Assembly: GCA_900312665.1 (NCBI GenBank)
Contig: ONZQ02000018.1
Location: 81,221 to 145,220, forward strand
DNA from: Cephalotrichum gorgonifer
Taxonomy: Eukaryota > Ascomycota > Sordariomycetes > Microascales > Microascaceae
DNA length: 64,000 nucleotides
Direction of reading: 5' to 3'
This document shows, one piece after another, positions 20,782 to 33,071 of the stretch (its first letter is position 1; each line of letters starts with the position of its first letter). A program made the translations under genes and the position numbers. The notes beneath the pieces were generated by a model that did no database searches, was not told where the DNA came from, and was given only the letters and a program-made list of their open reading frames with translations.

Positions 20782-22659
20782 CTACTCGTCATCCTGGATG
20801 TCGATAACGGTCTTCTTCCACTGGCGAGCAGGGATCTTCCGCTTGAACATTATGTCGATCTCGCGGTAGGACCGGCCCTTCATCTCAGGCAGGTAGAAGT
20901 AGGCCACGATCAAGCAGAAGAGACCGGTACCAGCCCAGACGTAACCGCACTTGCCGCCAAGGTTTCCACTCTATTCACCATGTCAGCAAACCATCACTTG
21001 CAAAGAACTTCGGATGCGTAATTATCTTACCAGGGGGTTGAGCATATAACTTGCGAGGAAGATGCAAGGAATGTTCACGAGGTAGTACGAACCACGGCCA
21101 ATTCCGGTCGTCAGAGGCCTGAGGCGGATGGACGAGGTCTCTCCGATGATGACCCACGAGGCGGGCGCAGGTCCGAGGGTGAAGAGGACGGAAACGATGA
21201 GACCGAGGGACGCCTGGGCCAGAGAGGCTGCGGTCGAGCGGCCACAAGAGGCGGCAATACCGACAGCCACCAGTAGGACGACGTTGAAGGCCGAACCCCA
21301 GAGGTAGATGGTACGTCGGCCAAGGTAGGTTGTGAGAATCCAGGAAAGCATGACGAAGACGGTCTGAAGGGCAGAGGTGATGAGACCCATGGCGAACGCA
21401 GTGTTCACGTCCATGCCGGCCTCTGTGCTTAGGAGTCAGTCCTGACAAATTCACATGAAAATAGCAAATAAAGAGCAACAACTCACGTCTGAAGAAGAAG
21501 ACAGCCTGGTTGGCAATCAGGTTACCCGTAAGGTTCTGGGCCGCGTACACACCGCACACGATGAGGGTACGGTAGAGGTCTGTGCCCTTGAACAGCTCCA
21601 GGTGGGTGGGCTCCTTCTCGGACTTCTCGAGATCGATGGTACGGCGCATCATGGCGACGGTTTCGTTGACGTTTTGGTTAGCCGACTGGCGCCCCAGTCT
21701 ACGGAGGGCCTTCGCCGCATCCTCGAGACGTCCCTTGCGGACCAGCCACCAAGGCGACTCGGGCGCCAGGAAGAGCAGGATGGCGAGAGGGGTGGGGAAC
21801 ATCCATTGGAGAGCAATAGGAATCCTTTTTTTCTTCTCGTTAGCATATGAATCAATTTGTCAGACGGAAGGCCACATACCTGTACGCATCAGAATCCTTT
21901 AAGGGGTTGTAGTAGTAGGTGACGCCACCAACGATGATAGCACCAATGGCCCAGAACATTTGCAACATCTGGGTAGCGGGGGCCCTCAGCGGGATCGGCA
22001 CAATCTCGCTGCAGTATGCAGGCGAGTTGGCGATGAAGATGCCCCACGGCACGCCCTCGAGGAGCTGGGAAACAAGCATGACCGGGAGCGAGTTGCCAAA
22101 GTAGAAGACGAAGATGAAGGCGTTCAGAGCCATGAGGCCTAATATGGTCGCCCAACGGTATCCGATACGGCTGGTGAGGGGGCCAGCGAGACAGACGCCG
22201 ATGATGGCACCGATAGGCCCACCCATCTGAAGGGCAGACTGCCAACTAGTCACAATAACCCATTCTTTGTTCTTGGCGTCCCAGACGCCGTAATCTTCCG
22301 CAAACGCAGGCAGGGCGATGAAGTTGCCCATAAGGAAGACACAGTACGCCTCCATAATCTGTCAAGGATGGTGTTAGCTGTGTCCCTCCTCATTGGATAG
22401 AGAAAACTCCAAGCAGAGGCGGAAGGAATGAGTAGCTTACGATCGTGCAGGACATGACAAAGGCCCAGAGGGCGGCCATAGGGTAAGCCTTGACGGCGGC
22501 TACCACGCCCAGTTGATGCTCCGCATTCTCTGCCTCGATGGCGTCCGCCTTGTAATCGGAGAGCTTGGCTTTGTTGTCGAGGTCGGCCTCGTCGGCGTGG
22601 ACGTGCTGCCCCTCAACCTCATCGACGCCCGTAGGCACTTTCTCATCGAGATTACCCAT
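20782..22659 (-). CDS. MFS alpha-glucoside/hexose permease
   Basis: Twelve-helix sugar-porter, closest in appearance to fungal maltose/alpha-glucoside:H+ symporters of the MAL/AGT group. Exons on the minus strand: 22441-22659, 21880-22358, 21487-21824, 21031-21422 and 20782-20970, giving 538 residues. A long charged N-terminal tail rich in Asp/Glu precedes helix 1, as usual for this group. Landmarks are GGPIGAIIGVCLAGPL with SRIGYRWA, LLEGVPWGIF, PESPWWLVRKGR (about residue 254), NLTGNLIANQAVFFF and LPEMKGRSYREID near the end. A TTTATA element (minus-strand TATAAA) at 22759-22764 is 100 bp upstream of the ATG. It could import the substrate of the glucosidase at 0.15 kb; substrate is inferred only. 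Confidence 0.9.
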
Positions 22660-22758
22660 GTTGGGATGGTGTTTGGCCGCAATGAATAATTAGGTGTAAG
22701 GACGAAGAAGCGGGGAACAAAAGAGGAACACAAGAAGTAAAGTGGGATGTACAGCTCA

Positions 22759-22764
22759 TTTATA
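22759..22764 (-). promoter_or_regulatory. TATA box of alpha-glucoside permease
   Basis: Minus-strand TATAAA 100 bp upstream of the permease ATG, at a position normal for fungal core promoters. Confidence 0.45.
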
Positions 22765-23732
22765 ATACAACGTAATTCTCTCCCCCACTCTCCCTTCTCG
22801 CCCCCCCGACGCAGACAGCTGCTTTTTCGAGCCGGTGGAAGCGGGCCTATCGATCCCGGGTGGAAGTGGGCCTAAACGCACCAACGGAAATTGGGCCTTT
22901 GTCCCTAATACCTGCTCCGAGTATTACTAGCATGGCATTGGAGGGCAGGCATTTAGGCAATCCGGGGTTTGTACTCTCTCTCATTTGGTCCATAGACGCA
23001 CCTATTACAGATCGATCCTTCCGGTCCCGCAGCCTATCAGCAATCAGAATGTAAAGCTTAGCTCACAATGACTTCCACCCCGCAGCCACCACGGAAGGAG
23101 AAATTCTCCTCCCTTCTCCCCGATTCAGACTAGCCACGGCGCCACTCCGGCGCTTGCGGGGAGTGGTGCGGGTCGCAGTTGGTTACATGTAAAGGTTACA
23201 CTACAAGTCGAGAACGGAACAATGTCCTCCCTCTCTTTCACTTTCTTTCAGACACAACTGGCGCGGGTCGAGCCAGGTTACATACGAGGGTTACTTTGTA
23301 GGGTAGGACGCACCCGTACCAGGATTGACCTTTATTGGCATGTATGTGAGTATCTCTTTTCTCTCACCTACAAGCGTGGGTATGTAGCGTAAGGCAGGGG
23401 TGGCTAAACCCAAAAGCCTCAGGTAAAGAAACAGTTTGCAGGCAGGGGATTTGTCATTAAATTGGTATTTCGCACAAATCTCTTCATGCAAGTGCCTTCT
23501 CGAACAAATAGAGGCGGGAAATACCTACTCAGCCTCATGCCGATCCATCAATATTCCTGAAAACCTGTGCTTGAAGAATATTCTGTGAGTGGAAAGGGGG
23601 GTGATCGGGCAGGGAGGTGAGGCATGGAGGAGAGTTACTTGTACAAGTACAAGTGCCTACGACAACCATGACAATGGATGGTCGACTTCCCCACGGCAAA
23701 GCCCCACTTGGACAACGAGGGAGCATCCTGCA

Positions 23733-23785
23733 ATTTCCCCGACTTCCCCGACTTCTTCCCCGACTTCCCCAACTTCCCCAACCTG
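23733..23785. repeat. Short minisatellite, 9-bp units
   Basis: Five to six imperfect units of TTCCCCGAC/TTCCCCAAC, one with an extra TTC. The unit resembles the CTTCCCCGG half-sites of the 50-62 kb cluster but ends in GAC rather than CGG. Confidence 0.75.
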
Positions 23786-24506
23786 CCTAATGTTCCCACG
23801 CTACCAGTAGTACTGGACCAAAATCAATTCAGTTATTAATCTACTACGTACATAACGGGTTGCCCCTGCAAGCGGCGAGATGTATGCCCTTAATACTCCG
23901 TAGTTGATCATCTTAAGAGAGCCTCAGGTTTGCGGTCGGACCCTTGCTGCACTCTTACCTCCCGTGAGCTCAGAGGACCCTGAGCTCACCTGACTTAAGC
24001 CTCTTTCAACGAATGGTGTCGCATTCGTATTATCGATACTCCGAAAGCTGAGAGCCTCGGCATATCTCTGATGCGAGTCCAAACGCGTGAGCACGAGGTG
24101 TGGCTCGGAGAAGCGACCCAATCGGACCAAGATGGATTTGAGCCGTGCCCAATGGATTGCCGAAGCAAGCTTGGTTCTTTTGTACAGGACGGGAGAAGAC
24201 AACTCCCGGATCCCTGCAAAGGAAATTTCCAACGTACCAACGTACCGTGCCCCCACTGCATGTAACTGTGACTTCAGTGTCAGATCCAGCAAGGTGGGTC
24301 GACAAAACAGGGCATGAGGCGACTAACTACCCCGCACGCTTCTAACCCGGGAAGGAAGGAGGGAAGAAGGAAAGAGGGGGAGAGAGAAGAGAGAGCCATG
24401 GCTTCTTTCCACACATAGGCACACGACTTCACTTCCTTCCCCAGACATATATATACAATATGTCACTCCTCCCCTTAAAAAATAACCACACAATACAATA
24501 CTGTAA

Positions 24507-24532
24507 CGAATACAGTCCTAGGGCTGTATTCG
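24507..24532. repeat. 26-bp near-perfect palindrome
   Basis: Arms CGAATACAG and CTGTATTCG are exact reverse complements around TCCTAGGG, itself almost palindromic. It lies far from any called gene. Confidence 0.7.
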
Positions 24533-25813
24533 ATCAATGTTCACGAGAGTGCCGTTGACCCTCTATACCGCTTGATTCGCCGCGTACATGCCGCGTCTAA
24601 CAAGTCAAGGTTTGAACCGTGAGTTCTCGAATATGTGCGCGTCAACAATCGCATAGGCTACCTCCGGCCCAATCAATTATTGTGTCAGCAACTTATACTC
24701 CGTACGGCCATCCCCGAAGACCAGGAGGACGGGCCTGCCTGGAAACCCGAGTCCGAAAACATACCAATGCTTCAGACGTCAAGAAGTACGTCAAACCAGG
24801 CAGGACGACCCCCGCGGCGACTGAGACAAGCATCCCGACATACCTTAATCGTCGAATCCGTCGAGAATGCCGTCGAGCGTCATCAGCCAATCCCTCTTCC
24901 GTATAAATAGAATAGAGATGATTACCGAACGGCGTTTGCCATACCAACAGATTGGGGATATCTTCGTCGTCTACTGAGAGAAGAAAATCGGCAGAACAAG
25001 ATAGAGAACAGCCGAAATTATGATGAGGACCTTCCACACGGATCATCCTCAGCTTGCCACCCCGTCCAATGCATCTGTGGCGGACCTGGAAGCAATAGTA
25101 AGCGACCCTATGAGCGTCTAGTTAAATCTCCGATAGCTAGCGCGCGGTAAAGGGCACAGCCACGATCCAACCCCATGGGAAAGGGATGTCTATGATAGGT
25201 AGGGCTATATTGTGACATTGCAAGATCGGCGTATGGGCTTGCCCTTGAACACTACGGGCCTGACCCCATGTACGTTTCCACTTGCGCCGCAATCAGATTG
25301 CGCAGCCTTGAGGCCATGAACGCTCCGCTGGTAGGAGAAGCAAGGGTCGTAGTAGGCCAAACGAGCCGCGAATGCAAACTATCTGCGAACCGAGTCTCTC
25401 GTGGGATGTAGTGGAACCCACTGGGGCAATGGCCTCTGCTATGGATAATTTGTACACGTGGAAAACCCATAAGCCGAGTAACCGGCCCAATCGTTAGAAT
25501 GAAGCATAGGGCGCTGGTAAGAGAAGTAGACGGGAATCTCTTTGCTCTCATCGCTACCCACAGCCCACTCCCTCTTCATTTGGCCAGAGATGACTTTCAA
25601 AAAGTAAAAGTTTGGCGCAAATTCATTACTCTTACTCTTCTACCTTTACCAGATCTCTCGAGATAGTGGATACTACGAAGTTACAAAAGCAGGGGCCATG
25701 AATAGATATGATTTGCCTCCTGTCCTATAGCATTTGTCCATTGCAAATTAATACAAAAACATACCCAAACCCAACTATCCTGAGTATTCCATACGGTAGT
25801 GCGCTCGGTTCTC

Positions 25814-27414
25814 CTAGTTTAGTCCAGGGAAAGCCTGGGGGAACGCGTTTCCGGGATTGTATTTCTCCTTCAACCTGGTCAGCCTCCGTACCGTTTCCTC
25901 CCCAAAAAAGGCCAAAGAGTCGCAGAACTCAGACGACGTGAAGCTCCAGTAACCCTGGTCCAGAGCCAGGCCCCGCTCGCGGATCTCGCGGTTGATCGTC
26001 GCCGCCCACTCAAAGACCGCCTTCCTCGCATCGAGGGCCTCGCTCTCCGACTTGGACTCTGCGTCCGGCGAGAGCTTTATCATGCCGCGGATGCCGAGGA
26101 CGAGGTGTTTCTTTCGCAGCGCGAACGAGGCATCCGGGTTCGGCACGTTGGCCCGGCCGTGACCGCTGTGGAAGAGGACGCCGCAGGCTCCACTAGGCGG
26201 GTACCTGAGAAGAATATCGGCCAGCTCGGGGGAGAAGTCCGCTACCGCGACAGAGTTAAGGCTAACATTCCCCGGGGTTCTAAATTGCTCTGCTGTGGCG
26301 GCTGCAAACTCCGTTGGGGTAGCTGCCGCAAGGTGAGGTGATTAGCAATGCTAGGCAGCCTAGTACCACCCCGCGCAGAGGTGATCGGGGCCCAAGACAT
26401 GTCAAGATACTTACTTTCAGTCACAGTGTCGAGCACAACCGTCGTTCCCAATGCCCTCATTTTCGCCAAGAACTCCGTTCCCTCCTGCCTGTTCTCGCCG
26501 TCAAAGACCCAATGGTACGAGAACATGACGCAGGGCCCAGGGCCCGGATCCGCAACCAGGACCTCGCCCGAGAACGCCGCAGGAAGGTTCTCCCGAAGCG
26601 TTTCGAAGTTGGCGAAGACGGTGGGAGCCTCCGAAAGCGGATACGCCAGAAACCCTGCGAGGGCGCGGGGGCGCGGATATACCTTCGTGCGCAGCTCTAC
26701 AATGATACCGAAGTTGCCGAGGCCGGCCCCGCGGAGCGCCCATAGGAGCTCGGGGTCGTTATCGGCATCGGTATCGACGACTGAGCCGGAGGGGGTGACG
26801 AGGCGCGCGCCGAGAATCTGGTCCGATCCCACGCCGTAGTACCCCGTAAAGGACCCGTATCCACCTCCCGCAGCCCACCCGACGTAGCACACCTCGTCAC
26901 ACCAGCCGACAGGCGTCACGAGTTTATTCTCATCGAGGACCCTCAGTAGCTTCCCACTAATGACCCCAGGGCCGACGGCAGCGTAGGGGGCGCTGCCACC
27001 ACTGGCATTTTCGCCTGCGTTGACAATCTTTACCTCGTCAAACGCACGCATATCGATAACGATGCCATCAGCGATTAGACAACGTCCGTGGAGATCATGT
27101 CCTCCAGATCTCACAGACATGGGAAGGCCATTCTCGGTGCAAAATACAACCGTTGAGATCAGCTCGCTCTCGTCACGGGGCCGAATAATGGCCCGTGGGA
27201 TCGTCGTAATCTCGCGGTTGAAGAGTACCCGTACATCTTCAAAGTGGGGGCTTGACTTTGTGTAGATCCTGAGGTCGGGATGGGTGCTCAGAAGGGGATC
27301 GAGCTCAGGCGTGTCGGAGTGGATATCGCTGGAGGAAACGGCAGGCGAGAATACGGAGTGGATGTTGCTGGCGGGGACGGCGGCAGCGTCGCTCTTGGCC
27401 GGGTTCTGGGACAT
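25814..27414 (-). CDS. Berberine-bridge-type FAD oxidase (cytosolic)
   Basis: FAD-linked oxidase with an FAD_binding_4 domain and a C-terminal BBE domain; such enzymes oxidise alcohols, sugars, amines or secondary metabolites with O2. Exons 26415-27414 and 25814-26322 join in phase 1 across a 92-bp intron, giving 502 residues. His106 in RSGGHDLHGR is the expected covalent FAD attachment site. The second motif reads CYVGWAAGGGYG, so bicovalent attachment is uncertain. The C-terminal BBE motif YNPGNAFP is intact. There is no signal peptide, unlike the relative at 29.5 kb. A minus-strand TATATAAG lies about 85 bp upstream. Substrate unknown. Confidence 0.9.
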
Positions 27415-29496
27415 TGTGACTGCGTGAGGTATGTTTCATTGATGGTGTTGTGGCAATGTCGAGGGGGTCATATCATCTCAAGGGCGCGACTCAGAAGCCT
27501 TATATACGGAAAAGTCGCGTGGATAATCCCGCGTAGGCTGAAGTTATTCTGGCTGCATGCAGTGGGGTACGGGACTTCGGATGTCGCGACAGACCAGTGT
27601 GTTGCTCGCGATAGGCTGAGAGATCTTCTTGAGAAATGAATGTCACGGCAGTATTACTGTGTCGCGTCGGATTTCGGAGTTCCATAGTAGCACATGGGAA
27701 TAAGCGGAGATAGCGACGACCGGTCATATGCTCCGGATTATGACGCCATAAATCTTACATCAGAATCGGTCGCTTCAGGTTCAATATCAAGACTGCGCTC
27801 GCATAAGCCGGCGATATGCAACTCCGAACCGCTGTAGCCCTGAATAAGATGATGCATAGACTTTAACGTAAAGTAATAGTAGCCGAGGAGTTTAGGAAGG
27901 CTTGGTTGACATATTTACTCAATGCAGCATCGATGATTCCAAATAAACAGCCTTAGCGCTCACCAATACGAGTACACATGTACGAGTGGCCACATCCAGT
28001 CTTTTCTCGCATTGTACCCTGTAGAAGGAATTCACCCTTGATCCTACAAGGGTAATTCCATGATTCAATCATAGGAGATGACCAGCCAGGTATTGTTCTA
28101 GCCTTCCTACTCGTAGCATGCGTGATGGTCTCAATATTTAGGGAGGGCAGAGGTCATCAGGATGACGTAGATGGACCCACTAGCACGCGACGGGAGAGTT
28201 CCGACTTTACCTTGCGCAGTCACCCATTTAGAAGCGCAAAATACTTTCACAGCGTTAGCCTACTTGAGGCGAGGTAGCCTTGGACTCATCGAGAAGGATA
28301 GCAGGATGGTCGTGGCATTTGCTACTCAAACGTCTCAAGGCATGTACACTTACACCTTTATCACGCGCCCTCTGTGACAGGGAAGTGAACAGAACAATGG
28401 AATTATGCGGTCGCTCCAGGGCCAAAACGGGAGATACTCGCTAGCGGCATCTTGATAGACGAGCTTAGTTTGAGCACTGTCCAGTCCAGGTAGTCCAGGT
28501 ACCCAGGCCCACCAATTGGCCAATTTTACGATGGCTACTCTCCGATCGAGTGGGCCACTATCATATTGAGAGGGTAGGCGTCTTGATACCAATATCTTCA
28601 GAATCTTGAGCCACCCTGTTCAACCAACCCACTATTCTTAGCGACAGGGTTCTCCTTCTCACCAAGGGCAAGCCCACGAAGAGATGAAAAACAAAAAGAG
28701 ATGCCTGTCAGACACCCCCAACACCCACCCCGCCCCTCGCGCCGAAAAGGCAGACCGAGAAACGGGGACGAGATCATCACCACTCCCTATACAGCTTTCC
28801 CCAAATTAAGGGTACAGGCCGCCACCTTTGCAGGTAGTTCGGGAGCCAAACCAGGAGAACCAGTGAAGGAGTCCTTAATATCACTCTAGGGCGCCAGGGG
28901 ATCGTTTCATCAACCAGGGTGGGATCTGTGGCTTCTTTGGGAAACCAAGAAAGGGTCGATTACTATAGAAATGATTCTCTGAAGTAAAGTCGACATGAAG
29001 AAAAGGAAAAGAAGAAAAGCTCAAAGAGAGGGAGGCGAGGCGGTCTTTTATAGGCATGGGACGGGCAGGTGGGTGGACCCGGTGTGGATCTGCGCGAAAA
29101 GTCTGAGCTGGCTCTGAAGAGACTTTTCGGATCCACATATCCCTACAAGGATCTTGGACGAATTTTCACACGCTAAGGCTTCCCAAATCTCCGATCCTAC
29201 TTGTTGTTGGCAGCCCGAAGCACGATATTATCTGTCATGCCTGACTCTTTCGTCAGCCAGCGCTTGGGAGGTAAAACATGGCCACAGAGGACACTGTTGT
29301 ATTTAGGAATCTTAGACGGAACATAGTTATGTCCGATCCTATACTACTTTCCCCCCAAGGAGTATTGCCTAAAGATAGACCAAGAGGATAAGACTGAAAA
29401 GAAACAAATCTGCTCTGCATGGATTCAATGGGTAGATACGCAGTGCTGTTAACATTTGAGAAAACCTCCAATCCTACTACTCCCCATCCAGACCCC
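27415..29496. other. 2-kb intergenic
   Basis: Space between two FAD oxidase genes. Small open frames (for example 28171-28377) lack family resemblance. No repeat family or motif was recognised apart from the TATA element near 27500. Confidence 0.45.
27499..27506 (-). promoter_or_regulatory. TATA box of FAD oxidase
   Basis: Minus-strand TATATAAG about 85 bp upstream of the ATG at 27414. Confidence 0.45.
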
Positions 29497-31514
29497 CTAC
29501 GCTTTCACCCTGCAAAGCCTCCCATTTTGCGACCTCGGATACCCATCCTCAGTTCTCACCTCCCACTTGTCGCTCCCCACCGTAGTCGCCGCCCAGAATA
29601 CCCCCCACGGGTCCCTTTTCTCCTTGATTTCCAACAGTCTGGGATAATTATCCCCGAAAAATGCCCCCTTCCAGTCCGGCTCACCGGGATCCCCCTCGTT
29701 CATGTACGCCCCGGCCCCGGGACTCGCCTCCCTCCACAACTCCATGTACTTCTGGATATTCTCCTCCTCCTGCACCGCCTGCTCGGCCGTCAACCCAGGC
29801 GGTTGCGGTCCGATCAGGATGGAATGCAGCACGCCGTTCCGCCAAGCGGGATTCACAGCTCCAGTCTTACCCGGCCACCCCGCGACCTCTTTCGTCGGGG
29901 CGATGGCCAGGCCGTGGAAGGTGTATCCGCCCACCTCTATAGACTCCCTAATCGCAGCAAACGTCTTCGCAAACAGCTCGTCGTCATCCCAATTCTTCCT
30001 CGGGAGGATCCTGGACCGGTACCGCGTATCTGCTAACGGCGCCGCGGGTGCCTCGGTGTGAGTGGCGTACGGCTGCGCTTTGAGGTCCTCCGGCACATCG
30101 AGGTCGATGCCCACCGCCTTGAGATCCCGGTACAGCGGCTCCAGGATTTCAGCGACATCTTCGGCGGTCCTGTTGGGGAAAGTCATCCGGACGTTGAAGT
30201 TGTAGGTGTCATTCCCCATCGGGGTGAGGTAGCTCCAGTCTACGCCGCCAGCATCTACAACGACGGCGGAGAATCTGAAGTACGTGCTCATGGCTGTCCA
30301 GAACACCTCGGTGTCGTTTGTTCTGTAGGCACTGGCCGATGTGGTCCCCGTGTTGGCTGATACAATGAGACTAGTCACCACGAGGTTGATTGGTGGGTAT
30401 GCCTTCATAACAACGGAGGTAACCACAGCATATGTGCCTATATCACAGTCGTTAACGATTTGACTTCCTCCACGCCAAGCCAAGGTATAGGGAGAGAAAC
30501 TTACTTCCGCCGCCGCCCCTCAGCGCATAGAACAAATCGCTATTCGTCTCAGAATTGGCAACCACGGCCCTCCCATCCGCCGTGACGGCATGGATCTCCA
30601 GCGCCTGATCACACCCAAGGCCATAAAACGACGCCAGGTTGCCGTGTCCTCCGCTCGCGAACCAGCCTCCATTGGCGCCGACGGTGCGGCCCCCGGCAGC
30701 TGGGACGCTGAAGTTGTACTCAGCCATGTAGTTGTACAACTCCCATGCCTCCAGGCCAGCGCCGTACTTCACGGCCATGCCGGAATACTCCCCCTGCTTG
30801 TACTCGGGGATGAACTCGAAGCTCTTGAGATGGTGCGTCCAGATGCTTAGAGACCCGGCGCCGACAGACCTGCCCCCGAAATCGTGCCCGGTGTTTCTGT
30901 AGGCGGTTAGTATCCATGTCTCCCCGGCTCTCTATCTTCCCATTTCCTCCCTCTGCTTTCAGAATGACACCGGTAGGCTCTACCTACTTAATAACGAGAC
31001 GGAGGTTCTTATTCCTGGCAAAGTTGACACCGGCCTGGACATCCGCCACCCTCGTCGCATTAACGACATACACAGGGAATCCCCCCCTCGTGCAGTTCCC
31101 CTGCGCGTTCAGAGCCGGCTTACAGGTGCTGCCCTGCGTCCACTGCGACAGCACACTAAGCGGATCGTCAATGTAAAAGTGGCTGTCCCCCGCGTTCAAG
31201 AACAGGTCCCGGCACTTGGCGGAGTCATAGTTGTCACCCTGGTAGCAGACCGCCGCGGGGGGGTCGGGGTTCAGGAGGCGGCCGTGGAGCGTTGCGTTCA
31301 AGCGGCGCCACTGACAGTCGCTGGGCCAGTCATCGCTGCCGGGGAAGGCTCTGCACTGGGCCACTTTGGGTGGTTTTGCGGCGTCTGCGAACTTGATGGC
31401 GCCGAAGCCGGAGGTGTCTTCGGCTGTTAACTCGGCTGCCTCCTCAGTCAGAGAGGCCCCTGACACTAAGGTGGCCAGGAGCGCGGCCGGGTACATGAAT
31501 CGGAGCGACCACAT
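29497..31514 (-). CDS. Secreted FAD-linked oxidase (BBE-like)
   Basis: FAD_binding_4/BBE oxidase of the group that includes fungal isoamyl-alcohol-oxidase-like and 6-hydroxynicotine-oxidase-like proteins. Exons 30988-31514, 30505-30896 and 29497-30437 give 619 residues. A signal peptide is predicted (about residues 1-20: MWSLRFMYPAALLATLVSGA). His180 in NTGHDFGGRS is the expected covalent FAD site, and ALRGGGGSTYAVVTSV is rebuilt exactly across the second intron, which supports the splice. BBE end: GDNYPRLLEIKEKRDPWGVFWA. N-glycosylation sequons (NATL, NCTR, NATR, NFSV, NDTE, NDTY, NRTA) fit secretion. Substrate unknown. Confidence 0.92.
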
Positions 31515-33071
31515 CTTGATAGGCCTGCAGAGAAGTTTCCCTGCCCTGCCCCGCTATGGCTGGAGTCTTGGGAGAGCGGCGTATATATTATCATCCTAGC
31601 TTCCCATGCCGATGACCAACCTACTCCGCATTCGCGTATCGTCGCATGCCGAGACCCGCTCCACGGGCCAGTGTGCCGCCTCAAAGCGGCCCAAATCTGG
31701 GAAATTCCCAATCCTACGGCAATGTTTATCCAATCCCACGGCAATCTATTGTCTCCATTAGTCTCCACCAGTACCACCCCCAGCAAGATCTCCAGCGCCT
31801 ATCCACGTCCCATCGTCCTTTTCCCCGTATTGAGCCAGAAAAACACCTCGGATGACGGGCTAGGCCGGGGAAAAACATTGGCTACCTCGCCACGTCCCGC
31901 TATGTAATATTCACCCGTCCTTTCCTAGACGTAGGGAGCGTCTTATCCGGTAATCTGACTTGCAGCTCGCGGACGATCTAATAGAATTGCGGCTCGTATT
32001 ATGCACTTTAGATTCCGGCAGAATGGTTTCGCCGGACGTGGGAATCCTGAAGTTGCTCTGGGGAGGCCAGGAACAATTCGGAGGAGGGGATTCTCATATT
32101 GCGTACGGCCTGAGCCACACGTTGATGTCAAGAGCTCCTGTTCAATTCGGACTCTGGTATTCTGTAGTTATTGTGTTGATGAACAAGATATTTTTAGCTC
32201 TGGACTGCCCTCCAACCCCGCCCCTAGTATATACAATTAAACGAGGCCAGGAGCAGGTAAGTGACCCGTTTATCCTTCTTTACCCGCCAGCGCCTGGTTC
32301 GGCTAAAGGCTTACGCCGATTAGGACATTCGGTACCTATCTTGATCCACCTATCCGTCGCCAGTAATGCATTAACCCCCTTGCTCCTCTCCCGGTGCGTC
32401 GTCGGCAGCTGCATAGGTAGAGCTGAGTTGTTCGGCATAGGGGCAACGGGCCAACCCGACTCGCTCTTGGAGTACAACGAGAGGTAGGTGGCCCACACGG
32501 CCCCGGGGAGCAGCGAAGGATGGCCCTCCTTCGCGCTCGACGGGTCGTGCATCTACTGCTTGGTGCAAAATAGGGACTGTAAATGTATATATCGGAATTT
32601 CAAGTGACGTGCCCAGCTCACGGGGTATACAACAACGCGAATTGCTTTCCTGTAGCAGTTAAACTGGGTTTTGTTCTACTAGTAATGGTCCATCTAATAT
32701 ATTGCAGGACGGATAGGTGCAACATTTGTAGAGTCCCGATGGTTGGATTCCAAGCGCGGTCCTATGCAGTTCCACGTGAGAGATATATATCCACTTGCCC
32801 ACGATTGTTTCTCGAATGTTAAAACATAACCAGATGTCTACTGGCAATTAAATTGATTCACGCGACATGCAACCAGCCGCGTAGCTAGGACCGCATCATT
32901 CTCTATTAACTTGAATCCACGTTCTCCTTACCGCACCGTGGTGTAGTATCCAACCCCACGTAATGCAGACGTCACAATGCGAACAGCACTTTCACCTTGA
33001 ATGTCCCACCATGTCACCTACGGACTAAATACTCCTTCATACATGTTCATCGCCATCCCCTCACCAGAACC
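31515..33071. other. 1.5-kb intergenic
   Basis: Shared upstream region of the divergent secreted oxidase and GFA-type gene. No additional gene recognised; a TATATTATC-like element near 31578 could serve the oxidase. Confidence 0.45.

Larger units (their letters stand above)
22660..25813. other. 3.1-kb gene-poor region with repeats
   Basis: No convincing gene. It contains a CTTCCCCGAC-like minisatellite (23733-23785), a 26-bp palindrome (24507-24532) and a purine-only tract (about 24350-24397). An open frame at 24693-25046 on the minus strand predicts one hydrophobic helix (YVGMLVSVAAGVVLPGL) but has no family resemblance and is left uncalled. Confidence 0.5.

Noticed and set aside
24693..25046. 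Frame with one hydrophobic helix on the minus strand
   Set aside because: No family resemblance, surrounded by non-coding sequence; left uncalled.
27415..29496. A gene between the two FAD oxidases
   Set aside because: Only short frames without family resemblance or convincing splice-linked exons.
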